Part shown: in pieces, positions 14,280-22,826 of the stretch | Numbering within the stretch: the first letter of the stretch is position 1 | How the letters are laid out: every line of letters begins with the position of its first letter | The notes under the pieces: model-generated | The model's database searches: none | Told to the model about the DNA's origin: nothing | Seen by the model: the letters and a program-made list of their open reading frames with translations, nothing else | Translations under genes and position numbers: made by a program | Assembly (NCBI GenBank): GCA_021324015.1 | Contig: JAJPJX010000136.1 | Location: 124,001 to 188,000, forward strand | From: Solibacteraceae bacterium | Lineage (GTDB): Bacteria > Acidobacteriota > Terriglobia > Bryobacterales > Bryobacteraceae | Length of the DNA: 64,000 nt | Reading direction: 5' to 3'

Positions 14280-15905
14280 ATGGGACCTCTGCCCGTGCTT
14301 CTTTTCGCCGTGACCTCCCCCGGCCTGTCCCAACTGCAAACCATGCTGGCGCGCTTCGCGCCCACTGAACTCCGGGCCGATACGTCCGCGCTCTCCCCGG
14401 CCGACAATCGGGCGCTCGCCAAATTAGTGGACGCCGCCCGCGTGATGAACGACCTCTTCCTGGCCCAGTTGTGGAGTGGCAACCCCGCGCTCGCGGCCCG
14501 GCTGCGGAAGGACACCAGTCCGCTCGGCCAGGCGCGCTGGCACTACTTCTGGCTCAACAAGGGCCCCTGGTCGGATCTCGACGGACACACCGCTTTTCTG
14601 CCGGATGTCCCTCCGCGCAAACCTCTGGGAGCCAGGTTCTATCCGGCGGATATGACCCGCCAGGAGTTCGATCGCTGGCTCGGAACGCTTCCCGAGGCCG
14701 AACGCCGCCAGGCCGAGGGATTCTTCACCGTGGTCCGGCGCGATTCGGCCGGCAAACTAGCGCTCGTGCCCTACCATCGGGAATACGGCCGGCTACTCGA
14801 ACGGGCCGCCGGGTTGCTGCGCGAAGCCGCCGCCCTCACCGGCAATGCCTCGCTGCGAAAATTCCTCACCCTCCGCGCGGATGCGTTTCTCTCCGACGAC
14901 TACTACGCGAGCGACGTCGCCTGGATGGATCTGGATTCGCCGCTCGATATCACCATCGGCCCCTACGAAACCTACACCGACGAGTTGTTCGGTTACAAAG
15001 CCGCCTTCGAAGCCTATGTGAACGTGCGCGATGAGCAGGAATCCGCCCGCCTGCGGGCCTACGCAGGCCGCTTGCAGGAGATCGAGGATCACCTGCCCAT
15101 CGATCCCCAGTACCGCAATCCGAAGCTCGGTGCGCTGGCGCCCATCACCGTGGTCAACGAGGTGTTCGCGTCGGGCGACGCCGCTCACGGCGTGCAGACG
15201 GCCGCCTACAACCTGCCCAATGACGAGCGCGTGGTGCATGAAAAAGGCAGCAAGCGCGTCATGTTGAAAAATGTGCAGGAGGCTAAGTTCCGCACCATTC
15301 TGACACCCATCGCGGCGCGCGTGCTGCCGCCTTCCGAGCGGCCCGACGTGAGCTTCGAATCGTTTTTTACCCACATCCTGGCGCACGAACTGAGCCACGG
15401 CATAGGGCCGCATCAGATCCGCGTCGCCGGGCGCAGCACCACGCCGCGGCAGGAACTCAAGGATCTCTACAGCGCCTGGGAGGAAGCCAAGGCAGATGTG
15501 ACCGGGCTTTTCATGCTGGACTACCTCTACGGCCACGGCATGCCCGCGGGGCCAAGGGGGCTTCAGCGGCTCTACACCACGTACCTGGCCTCCGCCTTCC
15601 GGTCTCTGCGCTTCGGACTCACCGAGGCCCACGGCAAGGGAATGGCCCTGCAATTCAACTATCTCTGGGATAAGGGCGCCATCGTGGCCCGGCCCGGCGG
15701 AACCTTCGCGGTGGAGTTTACCCGCATCCAGGCCGCCGTCCGCGACCTCGCGCGCGACCTGCTCACCATCGAAGCCCAGGGCGACTACGCGGGCGCCCAG
15801 GCCATGCTCACGCGCCTGGCCGTGGTGCGGCCGGACATGCAGCGGGCCCTCGACGGCCTGAAAGACATCCCTGTGGACATCGAGCCGGTCTTCACGGTGA
15901 AATAG
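14280..15905 (+). CDS. Dipeptidyl-peptidase 3 family (M49-like) metalloprotease
   Basis: 541 aa with a short hydrophobic N-terminus (LPVLLFAVTSPGLS), so probably exported. The zinc site is HELSH at residues 369-373 with a downstream EEAKAD (401-406) supplying the third ligand, the arrangement of DPP3-like enzymes; the motif is HExxH rather than the HExxGH of classical DPP3. SDDYYASDVAWMDLD and GPYETYTDELFGYKAAFEAY are conserved with the paralogue at 20171. It likely cleaves short peptides in the periplasm (inference). It is followed 4 nt later by an SGNH hydrolase, probably in the same transcript. Confidence 0.86.
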   Translation: MGPLPVLLFAVTSPGLSQLQTMLARFAPTELRADTSALSPADNRALAKLVDAARVMNDLFLAQLWSGNPALAARLRKDTSPLGQARWHYFWLNKGPWSDLDGHTAFLPDVPPRKPLGARFYPADMTRQEFDRWLGTLPEAERRQAEGFFTVVRRDSAGKLALVPYHREYGRLLERAAGLLREAAALTGNASLRKFLTLRADAFLSDDYYASDVAWMDLDSPLDITIGPYETYTDELFGYKAAFEAYVNVRDEQESARLRAYAGRLQEIEDHLPIDPQYRNPKLGALAPITVVNEVFASGDAAHGVQTAAYNLPNDERVVHEKGSKRVMLKNVQEAKFRTILTPIAARVLPPSERPDVSFESFFTHILAHELSHGIGPHQIRVAGRSTTPRQELKDLYSAWEEAKADVTGLFMLDYLYGHGMPAGPRGLQRLYTTYLASAFRSLRFGLTEAHGKGMALQFNYLWDKGAIVARPGGTFAVEFTRIQAAVRDLARDLLTIEAQGDYAGAQAMLTRLAVVRPDMQRALDGLKDIPVDIEPVFTVK

Positions 15906-15909
15906 GCGC

Positions 15910-16569
15910 ATGCGTCCGCTCTTTCTGCTCCTGCTGGCCGCCGCCTCCCTGGCTGCCCAAGCACCCCCCAACCCGGCTTTCGTCGAAATTCAGGATACGC
16001 CCGGCTTGCCGCGCGTGCTGCTGATCGGAGATTCCATCTCCATCGGTTATACGCTGCCGGTGCGCCAACTGCTCGCGGGCCAGGCCAACGTGCACCGTAT
16101 CCTCACCAACGGCGGGCCCACCTCCAACGGCATCGCGCACCTGGAGGACTGGCTGGATGCCGGCAAGTGGGACGTGATACACTTCAACTTCGGCCTGCAC
16201 GACCTGAAAATCATGGAGGCGCGAAAGCGTCAGGTCCCGCTGGCGCAATACGAGCAGAACCTGCGCCAGATCGTGAGCCGCCTCCAGCGCACCGGAGCCC
16301 GGCTGATCTGGGCCAGCACCACGCCCGTCCCGGAAGGGCCGGTGAATCCGCCGCGCGATCCCGCGGATGTGCCGGCGTATAATCAGGTGGCCCGGAAAGT
16401 CATGCAGGCGGCCGGGATTCCCATCGACGATCTGTACGCGTTGGTGCTGCCCCAGGAGGACCGCATCCAGCAGCCCCACAACGTGCACTTCACCGAGGCC
16501 GGCTATCAGGCGCTGGCCGCCCAGGTGGCCGCCGTCATCCGCCGCGAGTTGGCCGCATCCGGCAGGTAG
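15910..16569 (+). CDS. SGNH/GDSL-family hydrolase, exported
   Basis: 219 aa with an N-terminal signal peptide (MRPLFLLLLAAASLAAQ). SGNH blocks: VLLIGDSISIGYT (nucleophile Ser about residue 43), NGGPTSNG (Gly oxyanion), HFNFGLHD (in place of the GxND block), and NVHFTEAGY with the catalytic Asp/His region near the C-terminus. It probably removes ester groups from carbohydrates or lipids in the periplasm. It starts 4 nt after the metalloprotease stop and converges on the sulfatase-TPR gene (4-nt gap). Confidence 0.86.
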   Translation: MRPLFLLLLAAASLAAQAPPNPAFVEIQDTPGLPRVLLIGDSISIGYTLPVRQLLAGQANVHRILTNGGPTSNGIAHLEDWLDAGKWDVIHFNFGLHDLKIMEARKRQVPLAQYEQNLRQIVSRLQRTGARLIWASTTPVPEGPVNPPRDPADVPAYNQVARKVMQAAGIPIDDLYALVLPQEDRIQQPHNVHFTEAGYQALAAQVAAVIRRELAASGR

Positions 16570-16573
16570 CCGG

Positions 16574-18271
16574 CTATTTCATCCGGCGGTTGACCAGATC
16601 CAGTTCCCGCTGGCATTGCCCCGCCGCGGGGGCCAGCCTGCACGCCGCCTCAAGCTGCTCTTTGGCTTCCGCCAGGCGGCCCAGGCGCTCATCCGCCACG
16701 CCGAGTTCGTAGCGCGTCATGTAGTCGTCCGGCACCGCCGCCGTCACCTCCCGCAGGTACACGCTCGCTTTCTCGTACGCCCCCGCTTCCAGGTACGTCG
16801 CTCCCAGGTCGCGCCGTGCCAGGATGTTGTGCGGATCCATGGCCAGCACGCGCCGCAAGGCCGCCGCGGCTTCCCCCAGGCGCCGTTCGGCCAGCAGCAC
16901 CATGGCGTCTTCATACAGCCGGAACTCGGGCAGCCGGTCTTTGGGGTCGGGCCGCGCGGCGCTCCGTGCCGCCTGCGGTCCGGGCGCCAGGTATCCCAGC
17001 GAGCCCAGCAGTGCCCGGCTCTGCTCGGAAAGTACCGGCTGAGCGCCACGCCGCCGCGGTGCGGACCGGGCCAGAAGGTCCTTCAGCCGCGCGCGCAGGG
17101 CGGCGGCTTGCGCCGGATTCGCGTGCACCAGGTTGTTCCGCTCCTGCGGATCCGCTTTCAGATCGTAGAGTTCCGGTTTCGGCGCGTCGATGTACTTAAC
17201 CTCCCCAAGACGAACCGCGCGTAACGGTGCCCATCCGAAGGAGTCGCGCGCATGTACGCTCTCGGCGTACACCGCCCGCGGCGGGCTCGCCGGGCCCATG
17301 CCGCGGAGCAGGCTCTGCCCTTCAAACGAGGCTGGAAGCGGCAGGTGCAGAAAATCCAGAATGGTAGGCGCCACATCGATCAGCCCGGCTGGCTGCTGCA
17401 CCTCGGCAGGATATTTCGGCGCCCCCGCCGGCCAGTGCACGATGAGCGGTACCCGCAGCGTGCTTTCGTAAACGAAATAGCCGTGGCTGGCCTCGCCATG
17501 CTCGCCCAGGCTCTCGCCGTGGTCCGCCAGCAAAGCCACCAGCGAGCGCTCCCACCAGCCGCCCTTCTCCAATGCCTGCCGGAACCAGCCCAGCACCTGG
17601 TCTACGTATTCCAGTTCCGCGTCGTAATCGGAGGTGCCGGGCGGGCGCGCAAACCCCGGCGGCAGACGGTAGGGCTTGTGCATATCGAACAGGTGCACGA
17701 AGGCAAACACCGGCTGGCTGCGGTTTGCCGAAAGCCAGCGCGCCGCTGCATGCGCGACTAGCAGTCCCAGCCGGCTCTCCCGCACCGCGTAGGGATTCTT
17801 CGCCTCGCCGGCGAAGAACATAGAGCCCGAAAGCCGCGAAAAGGCCTCGAAATGGAACGGGCTGTCGTACACGTCGAATCCCTGGCCGAGCCCCAACTGC
17901 TGCTCCAGAAAAACGCTGCCGATGAACGCCCCCGTCCGGTACCCCTGGGAGCGCAGCACCGAAGCCAACGTCACCGCCCCGGGAGGCACAATCTCCGCGT
18001 TCTCCTCGATGCGGTTCTCAAACGGGTAGGTGGACGTGAACAGGGAAGTGTGGGACGGCAGCGTCAGCGGAATCTGGCAATCCGCGGCGCGGAACAGCGT
18101 GCCCCCCTGGGCAAAGGAGTCGATATGCGGCGTGCGGATCTTGCGGTATCCATAGGCGCTCAGATGATCCGCGCGCAAGGTGTCGATGGAGATGAGAATG
18201 ACCGGCGTCTGTTGCGAAAACGCCAGCCCGGCCGCCAGATACAGCAATACTCCCGCGCCCGAAAACCGCAT
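16574..18271 (-). CDS. Sulfatase-fold hydrolase with C-terminal TPR repeats
   Basis: 565 aa, signal peptide (1-20). The alkaline-phosphatase superfamily core has VILISIDTLRADHLSAYGY (metal Asp30), and the nucleophile block PLTLPSHTS puts Thr70 where true sulfatases have Cys/Ser for formylglycine (C/S-x-P-S-R). LLADHGESLGEHGE supplies further metal ligands. After about residue 425, TPR-like helical pairs (AAAALRRVLAMDPHNILARR) run to the end. Thr at the nucleophile fits phosphotransferase/phosphodiesterase-type members better than a sulfatase, so the product name is structural only. Convergent with the SGNH gene. Confidence 0.85.
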   Translation of the reverse strand: MRFSGAGVLLYLAAGLAFSQQTPVILISIDTLRADHLSAYGYRKIRTPHIDSFAQGGTLFRAADCQIPLTLPSHTSLFTSTYPFENRIEENAEIVPPGAVTLASVLRSQGYRTGAFIGSVFLEQQLGLGQGFDVYDSPFHFEAFSRLSGSMFFAGEAKNPYAVRESRLGLLVAHAAARWLSANRSQPVFAFVHLFDMHKPYRLPPGFARPPGTSDYDAELEYVDQVLGWFRQALEKGGWWERSLVALLADHGESLGEHGEASHGYFVYESTLRVPLIVHWPAGAPKYPAEVQQPAGLIDVAPTILDFLHLPLPASFEGQSLLRGMGPASPPRAVYAESVHARDSFGWAPLRAVRLGEVKYIDAPKPELYDLKADPQERNNLVHANPAQAAALRARLKDLLARSAPRRRGAQPVLSEQSRALLGSLGYLAPGPQAARSAARPDPKDRLPEFRLYEDAMVLLAERRLGEAAAALRRVLAMDPHNILARRDLGATYLEAGAYEKASVYLREVTAAVPDDYMTRYELGVADERLGRLAEAKEQLEAACRLAPAAGQCQRELDLVNRRMK

Positions 18272-18311
18272 CCAAGGAAGTGACGTCCGCCGCGCAGCGG
18301 ATGTTTCCCGC

Positions 18312-19319
18312 TTACCGCTTCGCCGCCAGCAATCCCTCCAAACGGTGCAGATTTTCGTGGCGGCCCATCACGATCAGATAATCCCCGCCGCTGATGGCCG
18401 TGTCCGCCGGCGGATTAAACAGCATCCCGCCGTCGCCTTTTCTCACCGCCAGCACGATCACGCCCAGGTCGCGGCGGATCTGCATCTCCTGGATGGTCTT
18501 CGAGACAAACTCGCTCTCCTCGGCCACGCGCACCTGCTCGATGGCTACGTTCATATCGATCTTGTTGCTGGTGAAGTCCAGGAACTGCATCACGTGCGGG
18601 CGCAGCAGGGCCTGCGCCAGGCGATGCCCGGTGATGGAGTAAGGAGCGAAGACAGCGTCCGCGCCGGCGCGCCGCATCTTTTCCTCCGCCCCTTCTTCGG
18701 CCGCCCGCGCGGCCACGTACAGCTTCGGATTCAAAGCCTTGGCGGAAAGCACCACAAAGAGGTTGTCGGCATCCGTCGCCAGGGCTGCGATTAAGCCTCT
18801 GGCCCGGGCCACCCCCACGCTGTGCAGGGTCTCGTCGCGCGTGGAGTCCGCCTCCACCGCCAGCATTCCCGCGTTGGTGGCCCGTGTCACCCGGTCCGGG
18901 TCGCGGTCCACCACCACAAAGGGCATGCCGGAGTGCTGCAACTCCGCGGCGGCGCCCCGGCCGACCCGGCCGAAACCGCACACGATGAAATGGTTCTCCA
19001 GTTTGTCGATCATGTGTTTCACCCGCCGCTTGCCCAGCGCTTCGCCGAATTCCAGTTCGATGATCGTCTGGGTCATGGCGCCGATGGCGATAAAGATAGT
19101 GGTGACTCCGAAGATGATGAGGAACGAATTGAAGATGCGGCCGGCGTGGCTGAGTTCGTGAATCTCGCGGTACCCCACCGTGGTCATGGTGGTCAGGGTC
19201 ATGTAAAACGCGTCGAAGGGCGGCCAGCCCTCGATGACCGTGAAGCCCACGGTGCCGATGACCAGGGTCGTTGCAATCCCCAGGGCGATATAGAGCAGCC
19301 TGCGTGCCAGCCGGTTCAT
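18312..19319 (-). CDS. Two-TM potassium channel with RCK (TrkA-N/TrkA-C) domains
   Basis: 335 aa. Two transmembrane helices (about 7-27 and 62-85) flank a pore helix and filter TMTTVGYREIH. A cytoplasmic RCK domain then has the Rossmann motif FIVCGFGRVGRG and VVVDRDPDRV, followed by a TrkA-C-like lobe (IQEMQIRRDLGVIVLAV). It gates K+ flux in response to a nucleotide or ligand. The filter has Arg in place of the second Gly of TVGYG. Start ATG at 19319 is chosen because a TATACT box lies 17-22 nt upstream and AAGGG precedes it; the frame opens further but overlaps the divergent gene. Confidence 0.86.
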   Translation of the reverse strand: MNRLARRLLYIALGIATTLVIGTVGFTVIEGWPPFDAFYMTLTTMTTVGYREIHELSHAGRIFNSFLIIFGVTTIFIAIGAMTQTIIELEFGEALGKRRVKHMIDKLENHFIVCGFGRVGRGAAAELQHSGMPFVVVDRDPDRVTRATNAGMLAVEADSTRDETLHSVGVARARGLIAALATDADNLFVVLSAKALNPKLYVAARAAEEGAEEKMRRAGADAVFAPYSITGHRLAQALLRPHVMQFLDFTSNKIDMNVAIEQVRVAEESEFVSKTIQEMQIRRDLGVIVLAVRKGDGGMLFNPPADTAISGGDYLIVMGRHENLHRLEGLLAAKR

Positions 19320-19335
19320 CCCTTGTTCCGGGTCC

Positions 19336-19341
19336 AGTATA
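19336..19341 (-). promoter_or_regulatory. -10-like box (TATACT) for the K+ channel gene
   Basis: Minus-strand TATACT, 16 nt before the ATG at 19319, with AAGGG between. Confidence 0.4.
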
Positions 19342-19358
19342 AGATACGGCACGCTTGC

Positions 19359-19364
19359 TACCAT
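19359..19364 (+). promoter_or_regulatory. -10-like box (TACCAT) for the TIM-barrel isomerase gene
   Basis: TACCAT ends 7 nt before the ATG at 19372, with no ribosome-binding site. The divergent TATACT is only 18 bp away, so the two promoters share a compact region. Confidence 0.35.
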
Positions 19365-19371
19365 AGGGATC

Positions 19372-20199
19372 ATGACACGCAGATCCTTTTTGCCGGCCAT
19401 GGCCGTTCCCGCCCTGGCTGCCGCGGCGCCCGTCGCGCGCAAAGGACGCCTGAAGCAATGTGTCACGCGGGGCTGCTTCGGCCGCGGCATGAGCCTGGAC
19501 GAGATGTGCCGCGAGGCCGCCCGTCTGGGGGTCGTGGGCTTCGACCTCATCGGACCGCAGGAATGGCCCACCCTGAAAGCCCACGGGCTGCTGCCCACCA
19601 TGGTGCCCAGCGGTTCCACCATCCGCGATGGGATCAACCGCGTCGAGAACCACGAGCGCATCGAAGCGGCCATCCGCGAGAGCATCGACCTTTCCGCCGC
19701 CGCCGGCGCGCCCAACGTGATCGTCCTTTCCGGCGAGCGCCGCGGGCTCTCCGACGAAAAGGGCCTGGAAAACTGCGTGCTGTTCCTTAACAAGGTGAAG
19801 TCCCACGCCGAGGATAAGGCCGTCACCCTTTGCCTGGAACTGCTCAATAGCAAGGTCAACCACCCGGATTACCAGTGCGATCACACGGCCTGGGGCGCGG
19901 AAGTGATGAAGCGCGTCAATTCCCCGCGGGTCAAACTGCTCTACGACATCTACCACATGCAGATCATGGAGGGCGATATCATCCGCACCATCCGCGAGAA
20001 TCTCCGCTACATCGGCCATTTCCATACCGCCGGTGTGCCCGGACGCCACGAAATTGACGGGCGCCAGGAATTGAACTACGCTCCGATCGCCCAGGCCATC
20101 GTGGACGCCGGATATACCGGGTACCTGGCGCATGAATACAGCCCCACCAAAGATCCCCTCACCTCTCTCGATGAAGCGCTACGCATTTGCGACGTCTAG
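19372..20199 (+). CDS. Tat-exported sugar phosphate isomerase/epimerase (hydroxypyruvate isomerase-like)
   Basis: 275 aa. The N-terminus MTRRSFLPAMAVPALAAAAP is a Tat-type signal. The remainder is a TIM barrel of the AP-endonuclease-2 / Hyi class: VTLCLELLNSKVN (metal Glu), VKLLYDIYHMQIMEGD (Asp, His), IGHFHTAGVPGRHEIDG (His, Glu region) and GYLAHEYSP. The barrel residues for a divalent metal are intact, so it should isomerise a ketose or hydroxypyruvate-like substrate, outside the cytoplasm if the signal works. Its last 29 nt overlap the start of the next DPP3-like gene. Confidence 0.87.
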   Translation: MTRRSFLPAMAVPALAAAAPVARKGRLKQCVTRGCFGRGMSLDEMCREAARLGVVGFDLIGPQEWPTLKAHGLLPTMVPSGSTIRDGINRVENHERIEAAIRESIDLSAAAGAPNVIVLSGERRGLSDEKGLENCVLFLNKVKSHAEDKAVTLCLELLNSKVNHPDYQCDHTAWGAEVMKRVNSPRVKLLYDIYHMQIMEGDIIRTIRENLRYIGHFHTAGVPGRHEIDGRQELNYAPIAQAIVDAGYTGYLAHEYSPTKDPLTSLDEALRICDV

Positions 20200-21799
20200 C
20201 CTCGTTCTGACTCTCTGCCTGGCCGGGAGCGTCCGGGCCGCGAACTACGCGGAGATCCGGGCCAAGTGGCTCACCGTCCGCATCGAAAATTCCGCGGCGC
20301 GTCTTCCCGCCCGCGAACAAAAGCTGGTGGAGCACCTGGTGGAGGCCACCCTCTGGTTGGACGACGCCTACTGGCGCCAGAGCGATCCCGAGGGTTTGCG
20401 CCTCTACCTGACTTCCCAGGACGCCACCCTCCGCGCGCTGCTCATGATTAACGGCTGCCGGTTCGACCTGCTCAATGAGAACCGGCCCTTCGTGGGCACA
20501 GAGCCTATGCCGCCCGGCCGGGCGCTCTATCCCCACGGCCTCACGCGCGCGCAAATCGAGGCATACGTCCGCCGGCATCCCGAAGACAAGGCCGCCATCT
20601 ACAACCCCTACACCGTCGTTGAATGGCGCGGCAACCGGCTGGTGGGCGTGCCCTACCACGAAAAATACCGGCAGTATCTGGAACCCGCCGCCCGCGAACT
20701 GCGCGCCGCGGCCTCTCTCAGTAGCGATCCCGCGTTCGCGCGCTTCCTGCGCCTGCGCGCGGACGCCTTGCTCAGCGACGATTACTACCCCAGCGACCTG
20801 GCTTGGCTGGACTTGAAAGATCCCCAGTTCGACGTCATCTTCGCGCCCTACGAAACCTACCTGGACGACCTGCTGGGCGTCAAGACTTCGTACGGCGCCT
20901 CCGTGCTGATCCGCGACGAAGAGCAAAGCCGCAAGCTGGCCGTGTATCAGAAGTACGTGCCGGATATCCAGGACGCACTGCCCCTTTCGCCAGCGGACCG
21001 GCCCTCTAAACGCGGCCATCTCACCCCCATGGAAGTCATGGACTCGCCCTACCGCGGCGGCGACCTGCGGCACGGCTACCAGGCTGTCGCCGACAATCTG
21101 CCCAACGATCCGCGCATCCACCAGGAGAAGGGCACCAAGAAGATCTTCTTCAAAAACTTCATGGACGCCCGCGTGGAGCACATCATTCTGCCGGTGGCCA
21201 AGCTGCTCCTGGTCCCGGAACAGGCCGCGAAGGTCTCCGCCGAAGGCTACATGGCCGGTACGCTGCTGCATGAAATCTCGCACGGCTTGGGTCCCGCCTT
21301 TTCCCGTGTCGGCGGCCGGCAGGCGGATATCCGCGAGGCCGTGGGCCCGGTCTACTCAGGGCTGGAAGAAGCCAAGGCCGACGTGGTGGGCATGTTCGGC
21401 TTGAAGTGGCTGGTGGATCACGGCGCCATGCCGAAAAGCCGCCTGGAAGAGTATTACGCCTCCTATGTGGGTGGCATTTTCCGCACGCTGCGTTTCGGCA
21501 CCGGTGAAGCGCACGGGCGGGCGGAGATGATGGAGTTCAACTATCTGCTGGAACACCAGGCGCTGGCGCATACCCCTGCCGGCCGCTACCGCATCGACTA
21601 CGCCCGCATGCCGCGGACCATCGCCGACCTGGCCAAAGAACTCCTGGAAATCGAGGTCTCTGGCGACCGCGCCCGCGCCGAACGCTGGATGACGCGCTAC
21701 GACGTCATGCCCGCCGAATTGCAGACCGCCCTGCGCGCCGCGCAGCATGTGGCCGTGGACCTCGATCCGGTCTTTCCCTACCCCGACCGGGTCCAGTGA
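20171..21799 (+). CDS. Dipeptidyl-peptidase 3 family (M49-like) metalloprotease, second copy
   Basis: 542 aa, paralogue of the 14280 gene with the same domain order. Signal peptide MKRYAFATSSLVLTLCLAGS; the ATG at 20171 is chosen because the longer frame lacks a signal. Zinc site HEISH (367-371) and EEAKAD (399-404). SDDYYPSDLAWLDLKD and APYETYLDDLLGVKTSYGA match the paralogue. The gene starts inside the 3' end of the isomerase gene (29-nt overlap), implying translational coupling. A 3' hairpin repeat lies at 21812-21838. Confidence 0.87.
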   Translation: MKRYAFATSSLVLTLCLAGSVRAANYAEIRAKWLTVRIENSAARLPAREQKLVEHLVEATLWLDDAYWRQSDPEGLRLYLTSQDATLRALLMINGCRFDLLNENRPFVGTEPMPPGRALYPHGLTRAQIEAYVRRHPEDKAAIYNPYTVVEWRGNRLVGVPYHEKYRQYLEPAARELRAAASLSSDPAFARFLRLRADALLSDDYYPSDLAWLDLKDPQFDVIFAPYETYLDDLLGVKTSYGASVLIRDEEQSRKLAVYQKYVPDIQDALPLSPADRPSKRGHLTPMEVMDSPYRGGDLRHGYQAVADNLPNDPRIHQEKGTKKIFFKNFMDARVEHIILPVAKLLLVPEQAAKVSAEGYMAGTLLHEISHGLGPAFSRVGGRQADIREAVGPVYSGLEEAKADVVGMFGLKWLVDHGAMPKSRLEEYYASYVGGIFRTLRFGTGEAHGRAEMMEFNYLLEHQALAHTPAGRYRIDYARMPRTIADLAKELLEIEVSGDRARAERWMTRYDVMPAELQTALRAAQHVAVDLDPVFPYPDRVQ

Positions 21800-21811
21800 A
21801 TTCGCCCGCTA

Positions 21812-21838
21812 CCGAGCCGCGGCCGTCACGGAGCGGTG
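21812..21838 (+). repeat. Intergenic hairpin repeat, copy 1
   Basis: CCGAGCCGCGG...CGGAGCGGTG, 13 nt past the stop of the second DPP3-like gene. CCGC can pair with GCGG. It is one of five related copies in the window, all at gene 3' ends. Confidence 0.55.
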
Positions 21839-21855
21839 TTTTGGCCATGGGCTGC

Positions 21856-21861
21856 TACACT
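21856..21861 (+). promoter_or_regulatory. -10-like box (TACACT) for fabI
   Basis: TACACT ends 8 nt before the ATG at 21870; no Shine-Dalgarno; leaderless-type. Confidence 0.4.
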
Positions 21862-21869
21862 AACAGCTT

Positions 21870-22754
21870 ATGCCCATGAGTGTCGAGGGGAAGAACGTCG
21901 TGGTGCTGGGGGTCGCGGACGAGTCCAGCATCGCCTGGGCCATCGCCCGCGCCTTCGCCGAACACGGCGCCAAGGTCCACATCGGCTACCAGCAGAAGTT
22001 CTTCAGCCGCGTGCGCCTGCTGCTGGTGAACCATCCCAAAGTCCGCGGGCAGCGCTGCGACGTGCTGAACCCGGAAGAACTCGCCGCGTTTTTCGAACCT
22101 TTCCGGCAGGACCCCATCGACGTCCTGGTGCACGCCATCGCCTACGGTCCTCCGGAATTTTTCACTCACGACCCTTCCGACGTGAGCGCGGAAGCGTTCA
22201 CGCAGAGCCTGGTGGTCTCGGCGCATTCCCTTTGCACCGCCGTGCGTTACGCCAAGACCTACATGCGCGAGTGGGGCAGCGTGATGACGCTGACCTATCA
22301 GGCATCCGAACGCGCTGAGCCTTCCTATGGCATGATGGGCGTGGCCAAGTCGGCGCTGGAGAGCACCGTGCGCTACCTGGCGGTCGAGATGGGCACGCGC
22401 AAGATCCGCGTGAACGCCATTTCCCCGGGACCCGTCGAGACTGTGGCGGCGCTGGGCATCCTCTCGGCCTTTCAACGCCACCCGCAGTCCCTCAACAGCC
22501 GGCGCAGCGCCATCTTCGAGAAAGCCATTCGCAAAGCCCGCGAGCGGGGCCCCTACCCCGACGAGTTCGCCATGCTGAGCGCCGCCTGGAAGCACTTTCA
22601 GTCCGAAATCGCGGAGCGCTGCCCCATAGGCGACACCATCTCCAAGGAGGATGTGGCGGGCTGCGCCCTCTTCCTGGGCAGCGACTACTCCCGCAAGATC
22701 ACCGGCCAGGTCCTGCACATCGACTGCGGCTACTCCTCCTCCACGATTATGTAG
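21870..22754 (+). CDS. fabI: Enoyl-[acyl-carrier-protein] reductase (FabI-type) with enlarged substrate loop
   Basis: 294 aa SDR enzyme reducing trans-2-enoyl-ACP in fatty-acid elongation. NAD site GVADESSIAWAIARAFAE (SIA motif specific to FabI), HAIAYGPPEFF, and the catalytic Tyr153-x6-Lys160 in PSYGMMGVAK with the upstream LTYQASERA Tyr143. VNAISPGPVET and ITGQVLHIDCGY are family blocks. Compared with the roughly 262-aa E. coli enzyme there are about 30 extra residues between GILSA (about 197) and CPIGD (about 250), in the substrate-binding loop region. Monocistronic by context. Confidence 0.9.
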   Translation: MPMSVEGKNVVVLGVADESSIAWAIARAFAEHGAKVHIGYQQKFFSRVRLLLVNHPKVRGQRCDVLNPEELAAFFEPFRQDPIDVLVHAIAYGPPEFFTHDPSDVSAEAFTQSLVVSAHSLCTAVRYAKTYMREWGSVMTLTYQASERAEPSYGMMGVAKSALESTVRYLAVEMGTRKIRVNAISPGPVETVAALGILSAFQRHPQSLNSRRSAIFEKAIRKARERGPYPDEFAMLSAAWKHFQSEIAERCPIGDTISKEDVAGCALFLGSDYSRKITGQVLHIDCGYSSSTIM

Positions 22755-22770
22755 CGGTTGCAGGCTCGCC

Positions 22771-22799
22771 TTGACAGTCCGCATCCCCGGTGGTATGAA
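22771..22799 (+). promoter_or_regulatory. Sigma-70-type promoter for the Oar-like receptor gene
   Basis: TTGACA (22771-22776) and TATGAA (22794-22799) with an exact 17-bp spacer, the only near-consensus -35/-10 pair noticed in the window. GGAGGGG follows, 8 nt before the GTG start. Confidence 0.7.
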
Positions 22800-22826
22800 A
22801 GACCAATACCATCGGAGGGGACTTTC

